A stretch of DNA of 64,000 bases, from positions 124,001 through 188,000 of the forward strand of contig DASVVT010000015.1 of assembly GCA_036386415.1 (NCBI GenBank), given 5' to 3'. This document shows, one piece after another, positions 44,369-51,218 of this stretch; the first letter of the stretch is position 1, and each line of letters starts with the position of its first letter. This stretch comes from DASVVT01 sp036386415. Its GTDB lineage: Bacteria; Acidobacteriota; Blastocatellia; Pyrinomonadales; Pyrinomonadaceae. Made by a program: the position numbers and the translations under genes. Below the pieces are notes generated by a model that worked only from the letters and a program-made list of their open reading frames with translations, was not told the DNA's origin and searched no databases.

Positions 44369-44449
44369 GTGCTAACCGCTAAGTTTCTTCACATGAGAGC
44401 GCCACAGGTCAGTGATGCCTGGCCTCCTGTGGTCGCATGCCAGATAACT

Positions 44450-45202
44450 ATGTCGAAACGAGCAGGTCATTCAGACTACGATTCGTTCGCCTGGTTCTAC
44501 GAACGCTATTGGAGCAGGGAAGTCCCGCCGCAGATACTGACGGTCATAGACCGCTTGCTTGTGCCTCGGCTGCCGCGCGGCTGCCGCATCCTTGACCTGT
44601 GCTGCGGGACAGGGTACACGTCCGCAGAGTTGATCAAGCGCGGCTTCGAGGTCACGGGTCTGGACATCTCGAAGGGGATGCTACGCTATGCGCGCCGCAA
44701 TGCGAAGGGCGCACGCTTCATACTGGCCGATGCGCGCTCCTTTCGATTGCCGCCTGTCTACGATGGCGTCATCGCGACCTTTGACAGCCTCAACCACGTC
44801 ATCAAGCTGGCTGAGCTGGAGACTGTCTTTCGTAATGTTTACCGAGCGCTCGCGCCTTCCGGCCACTTCCTTTTCGACGTCAATATGGAGAAGGGCTTTC
44901 TGCTGCACTGGGTCGAGCACTTCTCTATAGTCGAGCCGGAAGGCGTCTGCGTCTTGAGAGGCGGGTATGACAGGGAGCAGCGGATTGGCCGCTACGACCT
45001 GACGATGTTTCGACGCGAAGACGGGACGCGGTGGCGGCGCACACAGACCTCGCTCTGCGAAAGATGCTACACGGCGAAGGAGATCAGGGGCGCGCTCAAT
45101 CAAGCTGGCTTCAAAGAGATTTCAGCTTACGACGCCGTCAAGGATTTGGGGCTCGCAGAGCATATCGGAAGAAGATTCTTTCTCGTGCGTAAAAGTGGCT
45201 GA
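44450..45202 (+). CDS. Class I SAM-dependent methyltransferase
   Basis: A 250-residue methyltransferase (Methyltransf_25/31-like): SDYDSFAWFYERYW at the N-terminus, SAM motif I RILDLCCGTGYTSAELIK (about 46-63), VTGLDISKGMLRYA, then VYDGVIATFDSLNHV and the C-terminal region FLFDVNMEKGF. The substrate is unknown. The frame extends to 44369; the conserved part starts just after ATG 44450, while ATG 44393 is the alternative. A short inverted repeat CCACAGG/CCTGTGG lies around 44400-44433. Confidence 0.82.
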   Translation: MSKRAGHSDYDSFAWFYERYWSREVPPQILTVIDRLLVPRLPRGCRILDLCCGTGYTSAELIKRGFEVTGLDISKGMLRYARRNAKGARFILADARSFRLPPVYDGVIATFDSLNHVIKLAELETVFRNVYRALAPSGHFLFDVNMEKGFLLHWVEHFSIVEPEGVCVLRGGYDREQRIGRYDLTMFRREDGTRWRRTQTSLCERCYTAKEIRGALNQAGFKEISAYDAVKDLGLAEHIGRRFFLVRKSG

Positions 45203-45225
45203 ACAGAGAGAGGCAGGAAAATACG

Positions 45226-45258
45226 ACAAAGCCCCTGACGGGCTCTCCAAGGCTTTGT
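45226..45258 (+). terminator. Possible terminator upstream of the JmjC locus
   Basis: ACAAAGCC (45226-45233) pairs with GGCTTTGT (45251-45258) across a 17-nt loop, about 25 bases after the methyltransferase stop. Only a short U-run follows. It would insulate the JmjC locus from upstream transcription. Confidence 0.45.
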
Positions 45259-45378
45259 TCCCGCCCATCTGAATTTTGCTTTAAGGTCTTGACAGTCGAG
45301 CGGCTGCTTGTCGTTTGCCGCCTACTGGTAATAAGCTTAGAGCACCGGAACTTAATTTCACTACAAGGAGACGAGGGA

Positions 45379-45660
45379 ATGTCAGAAGAAGCCAATACCA
45401 GACTGGGCGATGAAAAGGAATCAGGACTATTACTCTCTGTGGAGTCGATGCAGGGCGGTGAGCAAAGAGCATCGCAGCGCGTAGACGGCACGGACACCGA
45501 TACGGACAGACAGGATTCGGGCGACGCGCTGTCGGATGTCGACGGCACAGATGAATCGGACGAGGACGACACTGATACGCTCGGCGATACGGACAGCACG
45601 GACGCGGGCGGGGATTCAGACGGAACCGATTCAGGGGATTCGGACGCAACTGACTCTTAG
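45379..45660 (+). CDS. Asp/Ser/Thr-rich small protein, candidate modified peptide precursor
   Basis: A 93-residue protein of extreme composition. Residues 1-37 are ordinary and leader-like (MSEEANTRLGDEKESGLLL then SVESMQGGEQRASQ). Residues 38-93 are almost only Asp, Thr, Ser and Gly with a few Glu, arranged as repeated TD, SD and DGTD units (DGTDTDTDRQDSGDALSD, DTDTLGDTDSTDAGG, DGTDSGDSDATDS). There is no signal peptide, Cys or hydrophobic run in the tail. GGAG lies 9 nt before ATG 45379, and the TAG stop is immediately followed by the GTG of the oxygenase gene. I infer a peptide substrate for the two enzymes downstream; a plain acidic or Ca-binding linker protein cannot be excluded. Confidence 0.7.
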   Translation: MSEEANTRLGDEKESGLLLSVESMQGGEQRASQRVDGTDTDTDRQDSGDALSDVDGTDESDEDDTDTLGDTDSTDAGGDSDGTDSGDSDATDS

Positions 45661-46923
45661 GTGATTGACGAACTTGCAATGGAAGGCATGGTCTTCGATA
45701 ACCTGGAAAAGCTTCTGGAGCCATGCCTTCAGGAGGAATTCTTCGCTTCCTCCTGGGGAAGAGGCTACAGGCACGTTGCGGGCTGGCGAGGGAAGTTCTC
45801 TCATTTGCTGCCGTGGGATCAGTTGAACCGTATCCTGCGTGAGCATCGTCTGGACTTTCCGCGCCTGCGCCTCGTGCGCGACGGTCAGAGTCTACAGTCC
45901 ACAGCTTACCTGCGTCACAAAAGGGGTAGCCGGGGCAGGACACAGATCCCACGCCTCCTGCCGGTTAAATTGACGGAGCAGCTTCGAGGCGGCGCAACGC
46001 TCGTCCTGGATGCTGTTGACGAACTGCACCAGCCGCTCGACCAGTTGGCCGAAGCCCTGGAACGCTCCTTTCACGAGCACGTACAGATCAACGCCTATGC
46101 AGGGTGGCGCACCTCGCGCGGCTTCGACCTGCACTGGGACGACCATGACGTGTTCATCCTACAGGTGACGGGTCGCAAGCGTTGGAGCGTCTACGGCATG
46201 ACGCGTCCACATCCTCTCACCCGTGACATAGAACCTAACGAGAAGCCAGGTGGTGAGCCGCTCTGGGATGCGATCCTTGAAGACGGAGACCTGCTCTATA
46301 TTCCGCGCGGGTGGTGGCACGTCGCCTTCCCACTGGATGAGCCGACGCTGCACCTGACGGTGGGCATACATAACCGTACGGGGCTCGACCTGCTCAAGTG
46401 GCTCGCAGACCGTCTGCGCTCAAGCGAGAATTTTCGTATGGACCTGCCGCGCTTCTCCTGCACGCAGGAGGAGCAGGCCGCACACGTCGAGCGCCTGCGC
46501 CGTGACCTGCTGGCCGAGTTGGATGCCGGAGACCTGATTGAGCGCTACTTCAGCGACCAGGACGGAGCGGCAGCGGCGCGCGTCCATTTCAGTCTGCCCT
46601 GGAGCGCCACGCCGGAGGTGCTTCCGGATTCGAACAGCGCGCGCGTGCGCTTGACTGCGCCGAGGCCGCTCGACCTCAAAATTTCAGGGGAGCAGGAGGA
46701 TGGCCGTGGCGTCATCGAATTCGCGTGCCTGGGGAAGCGCTGGCGGTTTGCAGAGGAAGCCATTGTGCTTTTAGCTCCGCTGGCGAGTGGCCGCGCTCTC
46801 TCCATCGAAGAGCTTTACGACGCGGCCAGGGACAGGCTCGACGAACGGACTGTACGTGCGTTTCTCTGCGAGTTGATCCGGCACGGGCTGCTTGCCCTCG
46901 AAGGCCGAGACCGACCACGGTAG
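45661..46923 (+). CDS. JmjC-type Fe(II)/2-oxoglutarate oxygenase
   Basis: A 420-residue cupin-fold protein of the ROXA/YcfD-like JmjC group, which hydroxylates protein side chains. The metal triad is visible: H158 and D160 in LHWDDHDVFILQVTGRKRW and H220 in PRGWWHVAFPL, with Lys in GRKRW placed for 2-oxoglutarate. N-terminal helices (1-110) precede the barrel. The C-terminus (about 345-415) is a winged-helix-like domain, SIEELYDAARDRLDERTVRAFLCELIRHGLLAL, as in ROXA and similar to PqqD-type peptide-recognition domains. The start is GTG directly after the small-protein stop; ATG 45679 is an alternative. Translational coupling with the small protein is likely. Confidence 0.85.
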   Translation: MIDELAMEGMVFDNLEKLLEPCLQEEFFASSWGRGYRHVAGWRGKFSHLLPWDQLNRILREHRLDFPRLRLVRDGQSLQSTAYLRHKRGSRGRTQIPRLLPVKLTEQLRGGATLVLDAVDELHQPLDQLAEALERSFHEHVQINAYAGWRTSRGFDLHWDDHDVFILQVTGRKRWSVYGMTRPHPLTRDIEPNEKPGGEPLWDAILEDGDLLYIPRGWWHVAFPLDEPTLHLTVGIHNRTGLDLLKWLADRLRSSENFRMDLPRFSCTQEEQAAHVERLRRDLLAELDAGDLIERYFSDQDGAAAARVHFSLPWSATPEVLPDSNSARVRLTAPRPLDLKISGEQEDGRGVIEFACLGKRWRFAEEAIVLLAPLASGRALSIEELYDAARDRLDERTVRAFLCELIRHGLLALEGRDRPR

Positions 46924-46925
46924 TG

Positions 46926-47834
46926 ATGAGCCAGCCCTTCTTCTATTGTTCTGAGCTGTCGCGTCGGCATGCCGAAAAGACATTTGGCACGGCCTCGACG
47001 GGAGAGGTGTGGCTGCTCATCGAATATCCGTACTGGTGGGGGGCGAAAGCTTTCCATGAGAGCGGCCTTTCAACGGCGGTCAAAGCGCATCTCAATAAAG
47101 CCCTCAAAACCATCCCGCGCTCGCGTCTTCTCTTTATCAAGCAAGATCGGGTTCGCGGTCGAGAGCTTAAAATCTTTCTCGTGCGCTCCAGCGAGACGCA
47201 CCCTTCCGCAGTGCAACTCACCGTCAAAGATTACTATGAGCTGCTCGATGTTGATTTCGCTTCCGCCATCAGGTCTCCGCAGAATGAGACCATCTTGAGG
47301 AGTCCGCTGTACCTGATCTGCACACACGGCAGGCGCGACAAGTGCTGCGCCAAGTTCGGCTATCCTCTCTACAAAGCATTGCGCAAAGAGATGGGCGAAG
47401 GCGTGTGGCAATCGTCCCACGTTGGCGGAGACAGGTTCGCGGCCAACCTCATCTGCTTCCCGCACGGACTCTTCTACGCACACGTGACGGAAGAGTCGGC
47501 GCGAACGATCATTGATGAATACAATCGGCGGCGGCTCGTGCTGGACAAGTACAGGGGGCGAGCCTGCTACTCGCACCCGGCGCAGGCCGCAGACTTCTTC
47601 ATCCGCAGGGAGACAGGGATTGCGGGCATAGACGGGCTGCGCTACCTGGATTGTGAGCGCCAGGATGATCTCACCTGGCGCGTCAGGTTTATGGCGAGAG
47701 ATGGGGAGAGCATCCACGAGGCGAGTGTCAGCCGCGTGATGTCTGAGTACCAGAGCTATACGACCTGCCATTCAACGGAAGAGAAGAGCATGGTTCAATA
47801 CCGTCTGGATGAATACCGCTCGATGCGTCTTTAG
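46926..47834 (+). CDS. Sucrase-ferredoxin-like (Apd1-type) [2Fe-2S] protein
   Basis: A 302-residue thioredoxin-fold ferredoxin. It opens FYCSELSRRHAEKTFGTASTGEVWLLIEYPYWWG, typical of the family. The cluster region has CTHGRRDKCCAKFG (C132, C140, C141) and SSHVGGDRFAANL (H165, then Asp at 169 where Apd1 has a second His). If ligands follow Apd1 (two Cys, two His), the fourth ligand here may be Asp169 or another residue. It lies 2 bp after the JmjC gene. A role as electron donor, for example keeping the oxygenase iron reduced or feeding a second oxidation, is inference. Confidence 0.85.
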   Translation: MSQPFFYCSELSRRHAEKTFGTASTGEVWLLIEYPYWWGAKAFHESGLSTAVKAHLNKALKTIPRSRLLFIKQDRVRGRELKIFLVRSSETHPSAVQLTVKDYYELLDVDFASAIRSPQNETILRSPLYLICTHGRRDKCCAKFGYPLYKALRKEMGEGVWQSSHVGGDRFAANLICFPHGLFYAHVTEESARTIIDEYNRRRLVLDKYRGRACYSHPAQAADFFIRRETGIAGIDGLRYLDCERQDDLTWRVRFMARDGESIHEASVSRVMSEYQSYTTCHSTEEKSMVQYRLDEYRSMRL

Positions 47835-48146
47835 ATGACCGCCGCGAGCATCAACCCTGCTCTAAGCAGAGTCTGAAAAGTTCGAGGCGCTTTCATTGCG
47901 GCTCTGCCGCCAGAGCGTAAACATTCCTGAACTTTTTAAACTCTACTTATTAAACTCTACTTAGAGTGGCCGCGCCCCTTTGAGAAGATTTTCCAAACAT
48001 ATTCGTGAACCGGCGCTCACACGCGCGCAATCCCAACTTAACGACGATGCAACGCCGTTGCAACCATACCCCTTCACGAAATACGTATCATTGCGTTCAA
48101 CAAGCAGGCAACATATCCTTTCTGTTAGAAGTGAGCTAGAAGCGGA
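47835..48146 (+). other. Spacer or possible small RNA ahead of a strong terminator
   Basis: No convincing ORF; a 68-codon frame (47980-48186) runs into the terminator stem and has no ribosome binding site. The 200-300 nt before the terminator at 48147 may be the 3' UTR of the JmjC operon or a separate small RNA. Confidence 0.35.
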
Positions 48147-48179
48147 GGCGCTGGAATTGGGGAGTTCCAGCGCCTTTTT
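48147..48179 (+). terminator. Rho-independent terminator
   Basis: GGCGCTGGAA (48147-48156) pairs perfectly with TTCCAGCGCC (48165-48174), loop of 8 nt, followed by TTTTT. It is on the plus strand about 310 nt after the ferredoxin-like gene. Confidence 0.9.
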
Positions 48180-48280
48180 GCTGTGAAGATAGAGATTTCA
48201 CTTGGCCGTTCAACTCTACCCAGGCGCTCTCGCCTTGAACGACTGATACCAGAGAGCAGAATAAAACAAGGCATGCGAAC

Positions 48281-48360
48281 GTCCACGAAGCAACACTAAA
48301 CGACACGAAAAGAGGGGGCTCTTTCGTGTGGTTTCGTATTGCTTCGTGTCGCTTCGTGGA
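48281..48360. repeat. Fold-back element, 10-bp CTTCGTGTCG units (family K)
   Basis: Left arm TCCACGAAGCAACACTAAAC (48282 on) and right arm of 10-bp units TTTCGTGTGG, TTTCGTATTG, CTTCGTGTCG, CTTCGTGG (48322-48359). The spacer is GAGGGGGCTC-like. It is 117 bp from the stop of the small hypothetical gene. Confidence 0.8.
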
Positions 48361-48478
48361 TCGAAAGGTTCCCTTCTTGTATTCTGTTATCTGGTATTAT
48401 TTGCCTCTGTATTCCTCTAGGGCGCTCTACGATTAATCTTTAATCGTCGCTACGGACGAGGACTCGTTCGGGAGGGTT

Positions 48479-48739
48479 TCAGGCGGCTTCCTGTTTGGTC
48501 TCGATGGCCTTAATGTATGGCTCTTTCTCCGTTGTAGAGTCTGATTCCAGGACGGGAATCAACTCGTCGAGCGCGGCGCGCAGCGAAATGGCCTGTTCCT
48601 TCGTCAGCAGCGGGGTGGCCGTGCGCTCCGGGTAGCCCTTGAGCTTGATGGCAAGCAGTTGTCGTGTGTACAGCTCCAGTTGCAGAGTTCCGCCTAGCCC
48701 ACGTCTTCCCGTGGCTACTTCTATGACGCGGTTGTTCAT
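48479..48739 (-). CDS. Hypothetical small protein
   Basis: An 86-residue basic/acidic soluble protein. MNNRVIEVATGRRGLGGTLQLELYTRQLLAIKLKGYPERTATPLL gives a strand-rich first half; the second half is helical (TKEQAISLRAALDELIPVLE). Not recognised. GGGGAAG lies 12 nt before ATG 48739; an in-frame TTG at 48760 is possible. Confidence 0.6.
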   Translation of the reverse strand: MNNRVIEVATGRRGLGGTLQLELYTRQLLAIKLKGYPERTATPLLTKEQAISLRAALDELIPVLESDSTTEKEPYIKAIETKQEAA

Positions 48740-48982
48740 TGCTTTGTTTGACTTCCCCAATCAGTTCGTTTCTCGTGAGCCGGTCTGTTGCGGATCAGCC
48801 GGGTTCGGCTGGTTCGTAAATCCCTCATCCAAAATGCTTCAGATTGCTCACGTCTACTTGGATGGGGCGGCTGACGATTATGTTGCCACGAAAGACCGGC
48901 AGGCCGCCGCGCGTCACGCATGACGGAGGGCGAATGGGAAATCCGTCTACGTCCCTGATGACTTACGTCGAACCGATGTTAA

Positions 48983-51067
48983 TCAGAACTCTATTTGGAA
49001 GTCCTGTAGTAGTGCCTTGGCCCTGTGCCTCAGCTCCAGGCTCTCTTTGACGCGCGCCGCCATCTCCAGTTGAGCCTCTTTCGGCGGGAGAGGAATCAAG
49101 ATGTTTCTGAAGTCTTCGTCCGAGACCGAAGGGATGGCCGCGCCCGTGCGCAGACGGAAAATCTGTGAGAGGAATATTTCTGATCGGAGGAACATGAACA
49201 GGTAGTAGGGGTCAACTTCCTTTGCACGCAGGACTCTGAACCCGTTGGTGACGATGCTGCCGTCATATTCACGGCTGACGATAGCGGTCGCGTGACGCGC
49301 GGTTCCCGTCGAATTGCCCGCCACGGCGGTGATGATCTCGCCCTCGTGCACATCATATGAAGCCCGGCTCGGAGCTTCGTGCGCCCTCAAAGGGGTCGCC
49401 GAAACAATCTCGCCGTCCGCAGAGTTGATGTCGGAAATCTCTATGTACCTGATGATGGCTTCAGGGTTGCTCAATTTTCGACTCTTACGGCGGACTATCA
49501 ACGCCACCTCGCCCAGGGTCTTCGCGCCGCTCTCAGAGAGCCTGTCTCTGATTCTACGGTGAGCCGGATGATAGAACTCGACATCGAATCGATCTCCGAG
49601 CTTGTCGTAATCGAGCGTGAAGACGGCCTCCTCGTCTATCGTCTTATTGGTGCGCCTGAATTTTCTATAGCGCTCTATGGTTGCGGTCACGTCTTCATCC
49701 ACCAACGCGCTGCCTTGCGCGTCCCGGCAGATCGCGCCCGCTTCGTCGCGCTGATAGATCACCGTCCCATTCTTATTGCCCTCGTAGCCCACCTTGTTGA
49801 TCCTGGCAAAGAAGATGCGTGCAGGCTCGACGAGCGCTGACTCCAAAGCTTTGCCTTCGAGTTTCTGAGCGAAGAGGATGGATGCTTTGACTCCCGTCCC
49901 GTGTGGGAGGAAGGTTTCAGGGGGCAGGGAAACGACCGATAGTATTCTCGCGCGGCGGCGGATGAATTCTCTGACGTAATCGAGCTTTGAATTTTCGAAA
50001 TGACCGTTGGGCAGCACCATCGCGAGCCGCCCCCCGTCCTTCAACAAGTCGAAGCATCTTTCGATGAACAGTATCTCAGGAGCCTGCCCACTCTGGAGCG
50101 CCGAAGAGGGTTGCGGCCTGCCATCCACCTTCACCCACTTGCGCGCTAACAGGTAGTCATTCAACAGGCTTTGATTGGTGATTCTGCCCTGCGAGCCGAA
50201 GGGCGGATTGGTGAGTATGAGGTCGAAATGGTTGCGGCCATCAATGATCCCTGCCTGCGCGCTCAAGGCTTCGTTCAGGGACGCCCAGCCAGACAGCGAG
50301 TCCGTGTTGATGATGCAGGCGCGGCGGTCGTCCTCAAGGATCATCCTCATCTTCGATACTTTGGCGACCAGTGAGCTGATCTCCATGCCCAACACATGAG
50401 TGGCCGCGTATTCTCTCTCCAGACGCCGCCGCTCATCAGCCGCTTCGATCCAGCCGAAGTGTTCTCGCCAGACATACCGCATCGCTTCGACCAGAAAGCC
50501 GCTCGTTCCGCAGGCCGGGTCGAGAATGGTCTCGCGAGGCGAGGGCGCGAGAAACTCTACGCAGAGCCTGATGATCGGTTCGGGCGTGAAGAACTGCCCG
50601 CGATCACCACGCTGGCTGGAAAAGACAAACTTCTGAAATGCTATCCCCTTGACGTCTCTTTCCGAGCCGGAGAGATTGACGCTCTGTAGCCTGTTGACGA
50701 CATAAGCGAGGGTCGAAGCCCTGAGGCGAATCTCATCATTCTCATCAAAGACCCCGGGATAGGTCTGCTTCGCCTTGCGGAAGAGACTTTTCATACGCGC
50801 GTAAAAGCCTGCGCCCGGACGAGCGTTGATCTCGGCCAGCTCGGCCTCCGTGATGTGGAAGCTATTAGTCCCGCGCGGATGCTTCTCGTCCTCGATCTTC
50901 AGGAAGAGAATGTTCAGAAACTCAAGAAACGCTCCCTGTGGAGACAGACCTTCATTGGCGTAGATGTGATTGTGTATGTCTCCGAAGAGCTTGAAGATGT
51001 TCTCGGCTCTATGACGCGCGCCCCTGTTGAGCCGAGCCTCATCGGTAAGTGTGGAAGGGTTCTCCAT
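48983..51067 (-). CDS. N6-adenine DNA methyltransferase (HsdM) fused to HsdS-like domain
   Basis: A 694-residue protein. N-terminal helical HsdM domain (about 1-150) and a SAM-binding methylase domain with GQFFTPEPIIRL (about 158-169), motif I DPACGTSGF (183-191) and catalytic NPPF (287-290). From about residue 495, FDVEFYHPAHRRIRDRLSESGAKTLGEVALIVRRKSRKL, then EGEIITAVAGNSTG and IPSVSDEDFRNILIPLPPKEAQLEMAARVKESLELR, resembles a type I specificity half-domain. No hsdR or separate hsdS is in the window, so it is probably an orphan methylase. ATG 51067 has GGAG 10 nt upstream. The unusually long upstream frame is rejected. Confidence 0.87.
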   Translation of the reverse strand: MENPSTLTDEARLNRGARHRAENIFKLFGDIHNHIYANEGLSPQGAFLEFLNILFLKIEDEKHPRGTNSFHITEAELAEINARPGAGFYARMKSLFRKAKQTYPGVFDENDEIRLRASTLAYVVNRLQSVNLSGSERDVKGIAFQKFVFSSQRGDRGQFFTPEPIIRLCVEFLAPSPRETILDPACGTSGFLVEAMRYVWREHFGWIEAADERRRLEREYAATHVLGMEISSLVAKVSKMRMILEDDRRACIINTDSLSGWASLNEALSAQAGIIDGRNHFDLILTNPPFGSQGRITNQSLLNDYLLARKWVKVDGRPQPSSALQSGQAPEILFIERCFDLLKDGGRLAMVLPNGHFENSKLDYVREFIRRRARILSVVSLPPETFLPHGTGVKASILFAQKLEGKALESALVEPARIFFARINKVGYEGNKNGTVIYQRDEAGAICRDAQGSALVDEDVTATIERYRKFRRTNKTIDEEAVFTLDYDKLGDRFDVEFYHPAHRRIRDRLSESGAKTLGEVALIVRRKSRKLSNPEAIIRYIEISDINSADGEIVSATPLRAHEAPSRASYDVHEGEIITAVAGNSTGTARHATAIVSREYDGSIVTNGFRVLRAKEVDPYYLFMFLRSEIFLSQIFRLRTGAAIPSVSDEDFRNILIPLPPKEAQLEMAARVKESLELRHRAKALLQDFQIEF

Positions 51068-51157
51068 CAATGGTTGCTCCACGCGTTCGACGGTAGTAGC
51101 GCATAGGCCAGGTCGAGCGTCAAGCTTTGAGCGGGGCTGAACCTTGAGAGATTTCAG

Positions 51158-51189
51158 AAAAATGGCGGGCTCATGAAAAGAGCCCGCCA
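51158..51189 (-). terminator. Terminator of the TonB-dependent receptor gene
   Basis: TGGCGGGCTC (51163-51172) pairs perfectly with GAGCCCGCCA (51180-51189), 7-nt loop. On the minus strand it is followed by TTTTTC. It lies 30 bases after the receptor stop. Confidence 0.88.
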
Positions 51190-51218
51190 CTCATCTTTAA
51201 CTTTACGCTTTTCTCTTC

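Noticed and set aside
45379..45660. Asp-rich small protein dismissed as a shadow of a real minus-strand gene
   Set aside because: The minus-strand frames there (153 and 223 codons) lack start signals and cross both genes, while the plus frame has a strong RBS and an exact junction with the JmjC gene. I keep the plus-strand call.
47980..48186. 68-codon frame as a small protein
   Set aside because: It runs through the terminator stem and has no start signal; more likely untranslated RNA.
51068..51190. 41-residue N-terminal extension of the methylase
   Set aside because: It overlaps the terminator of the receptor gene, and ATG 51067 has a good ribosome binding site.
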